Shown here piece after piece: positions 41,411-49,935 of a stretch of DNA of 64,000 nucleotides (position 1 is the stretch's first letter; each line of letters begins with the position of its first letter). The stretch lies in NCBI GenBank assembly GCA_002215645.1, contig NGFI01000014.1, positions 124,001 through 188,000 of the forward strand, written 5' to 3'. The notes below the pieces were generated by a model. That model ran no database searches, was not told the DNA's origin, and saw only the letters and a program-made list of their open reading frames with translations. Made by a program: the position numbers and the translations under genes. This DNA comes from Gemmatimonadetes bacterium 2013_60CM_65_52. GTDB taxonomy: Bacteria; Gemmatimonadota; Gemmatimonadetes; Gemmatimonadales; Gemmatimonadaceae.

Positions 41411-42826
41411 TCAGAGCGCCTTCAACAGCCGATACGTGAACTCGATCTGGTCGTAGAATGCCTTCACTCCGATACGCTCGTCGAGCCCGTGCGCGCGAAC
41501 GTCGGCGGAGTTGTTGAGATCGACGAAATACCCGCTCACCCCGTACACCGGAACGCCGGCGTTCCGCAGAAAGAGTCCATCGGTGGCGCCCGTTTCCATC
41601 ATCGGAATGATCGGAAGCGGTCCCCACATGGATGCGGTCACGTCGCGAATCGCATGCTCCACATGCGCCGGCAGCGGTGAGGGCGGGCTGGCTGTCGCGG
41701 TGTCGGCGCGACTTACTGCGACTGCTGTATCCGCCACAACTGTGCGAATCGCGCGCTCGACGTCCTTTGGGTCCACGTCCGGCAGGATTCGGCAGTTCAC
41801 CGTCGCGGTCACGCGCTGCGGAAGGGCATTCACGGCGTGGCCGCCTTGAATCATCGTGGCGACGCAGGTCGTGCGGAGTTGTGCGTTGAAGAACGGTGAC
41901 ACACGAGCCAGCCGCGACGCTGCCGCGCTATCGGGCACGGCACTCGAACCTACGGCACTCAGGTCGGACGCGAGCCGCGCCTCGCCGAGCGGCGCAGTCA
42001 GGGTGAAGTACGCGCGCGTGATGGCGTTTGTCTGTAGCGGGAACTCGTACGCTGCAAGCCGACCCAGTGCGGCAGACAAGCGGTAGATCGCGTTGTCCCT
42101 TTCAGGGAGGGAGCTGTGCCCTCCAGGATTGCGGACGGTGAGTCGATACGTCTGGAACACCTTCTCCGCTGCCTGCACGTCCATGGCGATGGGCCTTCCT
42201 TGGCGCAGCTCGCCTCCTCCTGCATCGGCGTTCAGCGCGTAGGTGCCATCGATCAAATCGCGACGGTGCGCGAGGAGCCATGCGATGCCATTGTAACCGC
42301 CGCCGCCCTCCTCGCCGGCGGTGAGCGCGAGGATGTAGTCGCCCGCCGGTACGATTCCCTCCTGTTTCATCCTCAGCAACGCAACCACCCACCCCGCGTC
42401 TCCATTCTTCATGTCGAGAGTGCCGCGGCCGTAGAAGTAGCCGTTTCGTTCCGTGAGCGCGAACGGGTCGAGCACCCAGTCTTCGCGCCGCGCCTCCACG
42501 ACGTCGAGGTGACCGATGAGCAGCACTGGTCGCCGCGTTCCCTTGCCGCGGTAACGCACGACGAGATTGCGGTCCTTTGCATCGCGTCCGCTGTCCGGTC
42601 CCACGATCTGAACGTCGACCGCGGCGAATCCGGCCGCGCGAAAGCGGGCCGCGAGTGCTTCCGCAGCCCTGGTCGTGCTGCCCGCCGAGTATGTGGTGTT
42701 CGTCTCGACGAGCTCGCGCAGGAGGTCGTGCCCGAGTGATTGGTAAGGTGTAAGCGGCGACTGGGCGCCAGCGGCAGAGGCGAGCGCGATTGCGAAGGCG
42801 AGCGAAAGAGATCGGAGAGCGGTCAT
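41411..42826 (-). CDS. M20 family metallopeptidase, exported
   Basis: A 471-residue protein with a signal peptide (MTALRSLSLAFAIALASAAG, then AQ). Zinc ligands of M20/ArgE-DapE peptidases are in LLIGHLDVVEARRED (His, Asp), FYGRGTLDMKNGDAGWV (Asp) and ALTAGEEGGGGYNGI (catalytic Glu-Glu). The dimerisation domain (RNPGGHSSLPERDNAIYRLS) and a last His segment complete it. The substrate is probably a small peptide or amide in the periplasm. The repeat island lies directly upstream of its start. Confidence 0.88.
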   Translation of the reverse strand: MTALRSLSLAFAIALASAAGAQSPLTPYQSLGHDLLRELVETNTTYSAGSTTRAAEALAARFRAAGFAAVDVQIVGPDSGRDAKDRNLVVRYRGKGTRRPVLLIGHLDVVEARREDWVLDPFALTERNGYFYGRGTLDMKNGDAGWVVALLRMKQEGIVPAGDYILALTAGEEGGGGYNGIAWLLAHRRDLIDGTYALNADAGGGELRQGRPIAMDVQAAEKVFQTYRLTVRNPGGHSSLPERDNAIYRLSAALGRLAAYEFPLQTNAITRAYFTLTAPLGEARLASDLSAVGSSAVPDSAAASRLARVSPFFNAQLRTTCVATMIQGGHAVNALPQRVTATVNCRILPDVDPKDVERAIRTVVADTAVAVSRADTATASPPSPLPAHVEHAIRDVTASMWGPLPIIPMMETGATDGLFLRNAGVPVYGVSGYFVDLNNSADVRAHGLDERIGVKAFYDQIEFTYRLLKAL

Positions 42827-43196
42827 GGGAACCCATAGCGACTGGGGAGGGACTATTCATCGAAAGTGTCAATGCGGCCACCGCGCAACAGAGCTTTCGC
42901 CAGATAGAATATTTACTTCAGAACATCACTACGGAACGCCATCACCACAGAGCAGCATTCACCACAGAGCAGCATTCACCATAGAGCAGCATTAAACCGC
43001 AGAGCAGCATTTAACCACAGAGGACACAGAGATCACAGAGATCAACAAAATCCGCCAACGCTTTTTTTGTAGCTGCTCTGTGCTCTCTGTGCCCTCTGTG
43101 GTAATTGGCTGTTTGGCTCCTGTGGTAATTGGCTGTTTGCTCCTGTCGTAAATTGGCTGTTTGCTCCTGTCTGGGAGTTCGCTCCTGTGTGCACTT
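42827..43196. repeat. Non-coding repeat island: tandem repeats and a large inverted repeat
   Basis: No gene is seen. Four tandem units of about 17 bases built on CACCACAGAGCAGCATT lie at 42943, 42960, 42977 and 42994-43011. Next come arms 43011-43040 and 43076-43104 (core ACCACAGAGGACACAGAG and its complement CTCTGTGCCCTCTGTGGT, two mismatches over about 25 bases) around a 35-base loop holding a run of seven T. Three tandem 23-24-base units with AATTGGCTGTTTG and CTCCTGT lie at 43101, 43125 and 43148, with a partial fourth. The island separates two same-strand genes. ACCACAGAG-type repeats also occur in other soil phyla (from memory). Confidence 0.8.
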
Positions 43197-44729
43197 TCAC
43201 CGGATTGGTGTCACCCTCCCTTCCAATCGCTGGGGCTTCGTCGCGCCGAAGCTGACGTTCTGCTCGGAGTCGATCAGCAGCCGGTCACAGTCGAATCGGA
43301 AGTTCAGCGTGGAGTAGAACGGCGTTTCCGGTGCTACGATCTTCAGCGTGAACACGCTGTCGGCCGTCCACGCGCCGCTCGCAGCCACCGCGGGCTGCGC
43401 CGGTACGCTGAGCGAACGCTCGATGCCGTTCGCAAACCCGCTGGAGCTTCGCACCCATGAGCCGAGTCCGATCGGTGTTCGCGTTTCTCCCGACGCCGTG
43501 CGCACCAGCAGCGCAGGCGCGCGCGCGGTGAGATCGAGCGATACCGCCCGAATGTTGCGGTCGTTCGGGGGCAGGTCGTACCAGATACCGGAGACCTTCG
43601 CCGTGAGCGGCGATGTCATTCGCCCGGCCGGCACCTTCACCGTCAGTTTCGCGAGCTTCGCTTCCAGCGCGCGACGCGCGGCCGGATCTTCGGGCAGCGG
43701 CGCCCAGGACATCGCCGGGAGGAGCTTGTCCCAGACGATGTTCATCACCGATTGCATGTCGCGCACGCCGCTGGTAATCGCGACCACGGCATCATACTCG
43801 GGGAGGATCAGCATGTACTGTCCGAACGCACCGTCCCCGCGGAAGCCATGGCGCGAACGCCAGAACTGGTAGCCGTAGCCCTGGTCCCAATCACTGTGCG
43901 GGTTGGAACCGTTGGAGGTCTGTCGCGCCGTGGCCTCATCCACCCACGCGGTGGGAATCAGTTGACGCCCGTTCCACATGCCCTTCTGGAGATAGAGCTG
44001 TCCGAAGCGCGCGATGTCTTCCGTGCGCACGTTCAACCCATACGCGCCAGCCGAGATTCCCTGCGGGCTCGCCATCCAGGTCGGGCTCTCGATGCCGAGC
44101 GGCGCAAAGAGTCGGGGCCGCAGGTAATCGAGCACGGCCTGTCCCGTCACCTTTTGCACGATCGCCGACAGTGTGTAGGTGGCGGGCGAGTTGTAGAGGA
44201 AGTGCGTGCCCGGCTTGAACGGTACCGTGTGCGCGAGGAAGCGCTTCATCCACGTCGCGTCGCGCAGCGTGGAGTCCGCCGGAGTCATGATCGACGGCTC
44301 CGTCACCTGACCCGTGTTCATCCGCAGCAGGTCGCGCACGCGCATTTCGCGAAGATTCGCGCTCGGCTGCGCCGGCGCTTCCTCCGGAAAGAACTTCAGC
44401 ACCTCGTCGTCGAGACTCAGTTTCCCCTCGGCGATCGCCAGACCGACGGCGGTGGAGGTGAAGCTCTTGCTCAGCGAGTAAAGGACATGGGGCGTGCGGG
44501 CGTCGTACGGTCCCCACCACCCTTCGGCGACGACATGCCCGTGGCGCACGAGCATGAAGCTGTTCATCGCGTCCACGCCGGTGTCCGCGGCCTGAACGAA
44601 CGCGAGAATCGCGGATGACGAGACTCCCTCGCGCTCGGGCGTGCTGCGGGGGAGCGAGTACGAGGTCTGTGCGGAGAGCGGTGCGGCGCTGGCAACGGCC
44701 AGCGCGAGAAGCAGCGGACGCACGTTCAT
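43197..44729 (-). CDS. Exported serine hydrolase (class C beta-lactamase/penicillin-binding fold)
   Basis: A 510-residue protein with a signal peptide (MNVRPLLLALAVASAAPLSA). The S-x-x-K motif is in PHVLYSLSKSFTSTAVGLAI, with Ser as nucleophile. A Tyr-containing second motif is in HFLYNSPATYTLSAIV, and the late H-G-F/K-x-G region is around WRSRHGFRGDGAFGQYMLI. A C-terminal DUF3471-like beta domain (about 385-510) follows. Likely a peptidase or esterase rather than an antibiotic beta-lactamase. The start at 44729 was preferred over a longer frame to 44855 because of the signal peptide. Confidence 0.88.
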   Translation of the reverse strand: MNVRPLLLALAVASAAPLSAQTSYSLPRSTPEREGVSSSAILAFVQAADTGVDAMNSFMLVRHGHVVAEGWWGPYDARTPHVLYSLSKSFTSTAVGLAIAEGKLSLDDEVLKFFPEEAPAQPSANLREMRVRDLLRMNTGQVTEPSIMTPADSTLRDATWMKRFLAHTVPFKPGTHFLYNSPATYTLSAIVQKVTGQAVLDYLRPRLFAPLGIESPTWMASPQGISAGAYGLNVRTEDIARFGQLYLQKGMWNGRQLIPTAWVDEATARQTSNGSNPHSDWDQGYGYQFWRSRHGFRGDGAFGQYMLILPEYDAVVAITSGVRDMQSVMNIVWDKLLPAMSWAPLPEDPAARRALEAKLAKLTVKVPAGRMTSPLTAKVSGIWYDLPPNDRNIRAVSLDLTARAPALLVRTASGETRTPIGLGSWVRSSSGFANGIERSLSVPAQPAVAASGAWTADSVFTLKIVAPETPFYSTLNFRFDCDRLLIDSEQNVSFGATKPQRLEGRVTPIR

Positions 44730-44781
44730 GATGGAGGGCGTGTGAGGGAGAGCTGAATATCTGCGCACGACGGCCCGCCCG

Positions 44782-46737
44782 TCAGACCGTGTGCAGCTCC
44801 AGCCCTCCTGTCGAGTGCAGGCTGCTCGGCAAGCTCGCCCGCGCGGCATTCGCACCGGCAGCCCAGCCGTCGGCGTTGAGCGTCATCCATGCCTCCAGCT
44901 GCGCCACGTTGAACAGCAGCTTGGCCGCGCTGCGCCCCTGGATGTGTTCGTTCAGCGCCGTCCGCACGGCATCGCGGTCGAACCATCCGTTGCGCATCAC
45001 CATCCCATCCTCGATGATCTCACGCAATCCGTTCGCGAGTGGTCCTGCGAACCACTGAGGAGCCGAGGTGGGAAAGCCGAATTTCTCTCGGCGCGCGCGC
45101 ACGGACTCCGGAATGCGTCCGCGCATCGTCTCGCGCAGCACCCGCTTGTTCCAACCGTCGGACATCTGCCATTGAACGGGCAGGCGCATGGCCAGCTCAA
45201 CGAGCCGGTGATCGAGAAAGGGAACGCGCGCCTCGACGCCGTGCGCCATGGAATTCCGGTCTTCGGCGCGGAGGTAATGCGGCAATGGACTCTGCATGGT
45301 GGAACGCCGGAGCGCGACGGCAAGCGTTTGTCCGGCCGGTGACTCGTGACGCACCGACGCGAGGTCGCGAAACTCGGGAACGAGATATTGGCGGCCCTCC
45401 CCGCGGAGGAGGCGCCGCCGCGCTGCGTCTGCGCGATAGGTGGAACTGTTGCGAAGCACGTGGGCGCGTACGAGAGCTGCGCAGCGCAACAACAATGCGC
45501 GCGAGCTCCTGCCGGTCGTGCGCGAAGCAGCACGCGCCTGCAGGACCGTGGAGAGAAGTCGACCACGCATGGCTTCGCTCACGAGCATGTGATCGAACAG
45601 GTGATGGTATCCGCCGAGCGTCTCATCGGCGCCCTGGCCGCAGAGGACGACTTTCACTCCCTGCTCGGCCGCCATGCGATACAGTTCGAAGCCCATGAGG
45701 GCGCTCGTCGAGTGAATCGGCTCGTCGTGATGCCAGACGAGCCGGCGCAGTGTCTGCCAGAAGTCCTCAGGCGCCAGCCCATGCGTAACGTGCAGCGTGG
45801 CACCCGTTGCTTCGACGGTGTCCCTCACCTGCCGCTTTTCATCGAACTCGGGTGACTCGTAGCAGAACGCGTGCATGCCACGATTCGTACCGCGTTGTGC
45901 AACACTGCATGCGATGGAGACCGAGTCCATGCCGCCAGACAACATCACGCCAACTGGTACGTCGGAGCGCATGTGGATGCGAAGTGACTCGTCGAATGCG
46001 CCGAGGAATTCCTCGGGCGCCTGACGCGAGGACACCGGAGACGCATCGGGCAGCGTCCAGTAGTGGCGCATCTCCATCGATCCGTCGAAGTGCACCACGC
46101 ACGAGTGCGCGGGTTTGATCTGGCCCACGCCGTCGAGATAGGTGTTCTCGTCCTCGTCCACCTCTTCGGTGCGGCCCACCGACAGGAACTCCGCAAAGCG
46201 TGTGACGTTCAGGCGTCCGTTCCAGAGTCCGGATCGGCGAATGGCCTTGAGCTCCGAGGCGAACAACACGCCGGTGGCGTGTCGCACAAAGAACAGTGGC
46301 TTGATCCCAAACCGGTCGCGGGCCACGAACATCGTATTCGACCGGTGGTCGACGACGCAGAACGCGAACATTCCGGCGAGATGCTCCACACACTGCTCGC
46401 CCCATTGGCGGTACGCCGCGAGCAGTACCTCGGTATCGCCCGACGACCGGAACCGATGACCGAGGCGACGCAGTTCGTCGCGCAGCTCGACGTAGTTGTA
46501 GATCTCGCCGTTGAAGACCAGCGAATGCCTTCCGTCGTCGCTCGTCATCGGCTGGTGCCCTGCTGGCGTCAGATCCAGAATGGCGAGGCGACGGAAGCCG
46601 AGTCCGAACGGAGGTTCAACGAGAACGCCTTCGTCATCCGGACCGCGGTGGGCCAGGATGTCGATGAGCGATCGGATCCAGTGAGGTGCGAGTGCGCTAC
46701 CGGGACTGGTAGCGAAAAAGCCGACGAAGCCGCACAT
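44782..46737 (-). CDS. asnB: Asparagine synthetase (glutamine-hydrolysing)
   Basis: A 651-residue enzyme. Processing to Cys2 of MCGFVGFFATSPGS gives the glutaminase nucleophile; RRLAILDLTPAGHQPM, LVFNGEIYNYVELRDEL and GDTEVLLAAYRQWG belong to the same domain. The synthetase domain has the pyrophosphate loop VPVGVMLSGGMDSVSIACSV and KVVLCGQGADETLGGYHHLF. Its length fits AsnB-1/AsnO-type enzymes. The start 46737 is fixed by the need for Cys at position 2. It may supply Asn or amidate a cell-surface or natural-product precursor; no partner genes decide. Confidence 0.92.
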   Translation of the reverse strand: MCGFVGFFATSPGSALAPHWIRSLIDILAHRGPDDEGVLVEPPFGLGFRRLAILDLTPAGHQPMTSDDGRHSLVFNGEIYNYVELRDELRRLGHRFRSSGDTEVLLAAYRQWGEQCVEHLAGMFAFCVVDHRSNTMFVARDRFGIKPLFFVRHATGVLFASELKAIRRSGLWNGRLNVTRFAEFLSVGRTEEVDEDENTYLDGVGQIKPAHSCVVHFDGSMEMRHYWTLPDASPVSSRQAPEEFLGAFDESLRIHMRSDVPVGVMLSGGMDSVSIACSVAQRGTNRGMHAFCYESPEFDEKRQVRDTVEATGATLHVTHGLAPEDFWQTLRRLVWHHDEPIHSTSALMGFELYRMAAEQGVKVVLCGQGADETLGGYHHLFDHMLVSEAMRGRLLSTVLQARAASRTTGRSSRALLLRCAALVRAHVLRNSSTYRADAARRRLLRGEGRQYLVPEFRDLASVRHESPAGQTLAVALRRSTMQSPLPHYLRAEDRNSMAHGVEARVPFLDHRLVELAMRLPVQWQMSDGWNKRVLRETMRGRIPESVRARREKFGFPTSAPQWFAGPLANGLREIIEDGMVMRNGWFDRDAVRTALNEHIQGRSAAKLLFNVAQLEAWMTLNADGWAAGANAARASLPSSLHSTGGLELHTV

Positions 46738-46921
46738 GCGCGTCTCCGCGTGCGGTGTGCACGCTGAAGAACGCTCCGACGCGCGTTGGCGGGAGTCGCG
46801 AGGCGTGGCCGGCGTCGTCGGTGCGCCAGCGGTGGGGAGCACTCGCTGCTCGGTGGGGAACTATGGTGCCGCCGACAATATGCGTGAAAACAATGGAAGC
46901 GCCAGCTCGTTTTGCCCTTTC

Positions 46922-48595
46922 TTAGGCGTCCACCGCCGTTGGCTGGCCACCACCAGCACTCAGGAGCAGCCCTATGGCCACGACCGTCACGGCGCCGATG
47001 ACGTTATGCCAGAGGAACGACACCTGCGGCGCCCCGAAGTTCACCGCGGCAACGGCGGCCATCCCTGCGATGAGTCCTACAAACGCCCCGCGCGCTCGGG
47101 AAGTGGGAATCATCGCGAGGATGAAGACGCCCAGGATGGAGCCGTAGAAGAATGAGCCGAAGCGGTTCACGACCTCGATCAGGGAGCCGAGCGTGGCGGC
47201 ATACGTCGCGGCAATGCACGCAAACAGCCCCCAGAACGCCGTCGCGGCCTTTGACACACCGAGGAAGTGTGCGTCGCTCGCCTCGGGACGAACCCAGCGG
47301 CGATAGAAGTCGATCACCGTCGCCGTGGCGAGTGAGTTGAGCTCGGCCGCGACGGCGGACATGGCGGCCGCCATGACGCCGGCGATGAACAATCCCGCGA
47401 GCCCCAGGGGCAGCTCGGAGAGTACGAATCGCGGGATGATGTAGTTCACGTCCCTCGCCGGAGCTCCGGTGGTCCGCTGCGCCAAGCCCAGCGCCTCCGT
47501 GCGCGCGGCGCTGACAGCCGAGTCCCTGGAGCGATATTCGACCGCCGCAATTCGCATGTCGCGCCCATCGTGGCCGAGCGCGCGCGCGGCAGTCTGTCGT
47601 GCAGCGAGTGCGCTGCCATAGCGCGATTCGATGGCAGCATATTCGGTGGGCGCGGCACTCCTCACGACGCGCTCGTGCGCGGGATTGAACAGAAGTGGCG
47701 GCGCCTGGAACTGGTAGAATACGAAGACGAGAATGCCGACCATGAGCACCAGCGCTTGGAGCGGGATCTTCCAGTAAGCGCTGATGAGGAGCGAGCTGCG
47801 CGCTTCGTCGACCGAGCGTGCGGTGAGATAGCGCTGCACCTGGCTCTGGTCCGTTCCGAAATACGACAGCATGAGAAACGTGCCGCCGATGAGGCCGGAC
47901 CAGAACGTGTAGGTGTTCGTGAGACTGAAGGAGAAGTCGAACGCGCGCAGTCGGCCCGCCGCGCCGGCAATGTGCAACGCGTCCGATGGCGAGACGGGAA
48001 TCCGGAGCAGCAGCACGACGACCATCGACGTGACGGCCACGGTGACGAGCGCCATCTGCTTGACGTCGGCCCAGGTGACCGCCTGCACGCCGCCGATCAT
48101 GGTATACAACACGGTCGGCACGCCCATGACGGCCACGGACCATGAGAGCGGCCAACCGAAGATGGCGGAGAACACCACCGCCGGCGCGGCGAGTATGGTG
48201 CTGCACGACAGGCCACGGGAGAGCAGAAACAGAAACGCGGCCAGAGAGCGGGTTTTCGCGTCGAACCGCCGCTCGAGATACTCGTAGGCGGTGAACACCT
48301 TCGCGCCGTGGAGGAACGGCACGATCGTCACGCCGAGGATGACCATCGCGAGCGGCAACCCGAAGTAGAACTGGACGAAGCGCATGCCGTCCACGGCGCC
48401 CTGTCCGGTAGTGCCAATCATCGTCACGGCGGAGAGCTGCGTGGCCATGACGGAAAGTCCTACGGCCCACCACGGGAGGCTCCGGCTCGCGAGAAAGTAC
48501 CCCTCGATATGTTTTGTGCCGCGCGCGCGACGCAGCCCGTCGATGGCGACGTAAGACAGCCAGCCGATGACGATGGCCCAGTTGATCCAGTGCAC
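46922..48595 (-). CDS. Sodium/solute symporter (SSS family)
   Basis: A 557-residue integral membrane protein with about 13 helices, starting at GTG 48595. It begins INWAIVIGWLSYVAIDGLRR; family segments include PWWAVGLSVMATQLSAVTMI, TAYEYLERRFDAKTRSLAAF, IGGVQAVTWADVKQMALVTV, SYFGTDQSQVQRYLTARSVD and FIAGVMAAAMSAVAAELNSL with the sodium-site Ser residues. A large loop of about 90 residues follows helix 8 (from about FNPAHERVV), longer than usual. The solute is unknown. A 38-residue membrane protein ends one base upstream of its start. Confidence 0.9.
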   Translation of the reverse strand: MHWINWAIVIGWLSYVAIDGLRRARGTKHIEGYFLASRSLPWWAVGLSVMATQLSAVTMIGTTGQGAVDGMRFVQFYFGLPLAMVILGVTIVPFLHGAKVFTAYEYLERRFDAKTRSLAAFLFLLSRGLSCSTILAAPAVVFSAIFGWPLSWSVAVMGVPTVLYTMIGGVQAVTWADVKQMALVTVAVTSMVVVLLLRIPVSPSDALHIAGAAGRLRAFDFSFSLTNTYTFWSGLIGGTFLMLSYFGTDQSQVQRYLTARSVDEARSSLLISAYWKIPLQALVLMVGILVFVFYQFQAPPLLFNPAHERVVRSAAPTEYAAIESRYGSALAARQTAARALGHDGRDMRIAAVEYRSRDSAVSAARTEALGLAQRTTGAPARDVNYIIPRFVLSELPLGLAGLFIAGVMAAAMSAVAAELNSLATATVIDFYRRWVRPEASDAHFLGVSKAATAFWGLFACIAATYAATLGSLIEVVNRFGSFFYGSILGVFILAMIPTSRARGAFVGLIAGMAAVAAVNFGAPQVSFLWHNVIGAVTVVAIGLLLSAGGGQPTAVDA

Positions 48596-48596
48596 G

Positions 48597-48713
48597 TCAG
48601 GGCGTGAACGAGCGCTGCATGAGCCAGAGCAGCACGAGCGTGACGACCTGCACGGTCATGACGCGAACGAGCGTCTGCCTGAATTTGCTGGAGGGCGGGG
48701 TCGTGAATTCCAT
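48597..48713 (-). CDS. 38-residue single-helix membrane protein coupled to the symporter
   Basis: A short frame from ATG 48713 to TGA 48597 reads MEFTTPPSSKFRQTLVRVMT then VQVVTLVLLWLMQRSFTP: a polar, basic N-terminus and one membrane helix. It ends two bases before the symporter GTG start, and the argJ stop lies ten bases upstream of its start. Small single-helix proteins commonly accompany solute transporters as accessory subunits. Coding is supported by position, length of the hydrophobic segment and tight packing, not by homology. Confidence 0.55.
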   Translation of the reverse strand: MEFTTPPSSKFRQTLVRVMTVQVVTLVLLWLMQRSFTP

Positions 48714-48723
48714 CGCGTGGCGG

Positions 48724-49890
48724 TCAGCTCGAGTAGTACGCCGCGTTCTCTTCGATGTAGCCCGCCGTCAGATCGCAACCATACGCCGTGGCCTCGGCCT
48801 CACCGACACCGAGCGAGACGACGATATCCACGGTCTCGACCGAGAGGGCCTGCCGGACGACAGCGTCGTCGAAGCTCACACGCGTTCCGCCGCGCACCAC
48901 CTGGTGTCCGTTGATCCAGGCGTCTGTCGTCTCCGGATGGATCGTCGCGTCGAAACATTTGCCCACGGCCATGAGCAGGCGGCCCACGTTCGGATCGGCG
49001 CCGTGTACCATGGTCTTGATGAGGGGCGAATTCACGATGGATTTGGCGATGCGCCGTGCGTCCTCGTCGTCCGCGGCGCCGCGAACACCGACGCGCAGGA
49101 GATGCTGAGCGCCCTCACCGTCGCGCGCGAGCAGCTCGGTCATGCGGACGCATCCCTCGACGAGTGCTTCGAAGAACCCGATCTCGTCCACGGCGCCGGC
49201 GTGCCCGTTGGCGAGAATGACGCAGGTGTCCGATGTGCTCGTGTCACCATCCACGCTGAGCATGTTGAAGCTCACGTCCACCGCGTGGCGTAGCATGCGA
49301 TCGAGCGTTGCAGCATCGAATTCGGCGTCGGTGAAGATGTATGACAACATCGTCGCCATGTTGGGCTCGATCATGCCCGAGCCCTTCGCCACCCAGGTGA
49401 TGACCGCCCCCTGCACGTCGCACGACAACGCCTTGGGATAGGTGTCGGTGGTCATGATGCCCTCGGCTCCGACGACGGGATCGTCCTGAAGGTTGGCGCT
49501 CATGCCGGTGATACCCTGCTCGATCCGATCGATCGGAAGCGGGACGCCGATGACACCCGTCGAGCTGACCAGGATACGGCCCGCCGTCGTGCCCAACTCG
49601 CGCGCGGCGGCGGCGGCCATGCGACGTGCGTGCTCCACGCCGGCGGCGCCGGTGGCGACGTTGCTGACCTTGCTGTTCACGACGATGCCGCGGAGCGTGC
49701 CTTTACGCATGGTCTCGCGCCCGAGAATCACCGGAGCACCCGGAAACTGATTTCGGGTGAACACGGCCGCGGCCGCGGCGTCTACATCACTCGCGAAAAG
49801 GGCCAGGTCCTTGTCCGTCGGCTTGAGGCCGACATTGCGGCTGGCGCAGCGGAAGCCCAGTGGGAAACGGGGTTTGTCGTGGAATGCCAT
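48724..49890 (-). CDS. argJ: Bifunctional glutamate N-acetyltransferase/ornithine acetyltransferase
   Basis: A 388-residue enzyme of arginine synthesis that recycles the acetyl group between acetylornithine and glutamate. It is cleaved autocatalytically at the Ala-Thr bond in IEPNMATMLSYIFTD, giving alpha and beta chains with Thr as nucleophile. FARNQFPGAPV-like N-terminal sequence (AVFTRNQFPGAPVILGRETM), VNSKVSNVATGA and the late HGADPNVGRLLMAVGKC agree. Sites for a second substrate are not distinguishable by eye. No other arg gene is nearby. Confidence 0.93.
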   Translation of the reverse strand: MAFHDKPRFPLGFRCASRNVGLKPTDKDLALFASDVDAAAAAVFTRNQFPGAPVILGRETMRKGTLRGIVVNSKVSNVATGAAGVEHARRMAAAAARELGTTAGRILVSSTGVIGVPLPIDRIEQGITGMSANLQDDPVVGAEGIMTTDTYPKALSCDVQGAVITWVAKGSGMIEPNMATMLSYIFTDAEFDAATLDRMLRHAVDVSFNMLSVDGDTSTSDTCVILANGHAGAVDEIGFFEALVEGCVRMTELLARDGEGAQHLLRVGVRGAADDEDARRIAKSIVNSPLIKTMVHGADPNVGRLLMAVGKCFDATIHPETTDAWINGHQVVRGGTRVSFDDAVVRQALSVETVDIVVSLGVGEAEATAYGCDLTAGYIEENAAYYSS

Positions 49891-49935
49891 GCGCGCAAAA
49901 CTATGCGATTGCGCGGCCGCCGTGGCAGCGATGAC

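Noticed and set aside
42943-43190. CRISPR array
   Set aside because: Units of 17 and 24 bases are directly tandem, with no unique spacers and no cas genes nearby.
43197-44729. Antibiotic-resistance beta-lactamase
   Set aside because: The SxxK fold is present, but the length, the extra C-terminal domain and lack of a clear KTG triad fit exported serine hydrolases better.
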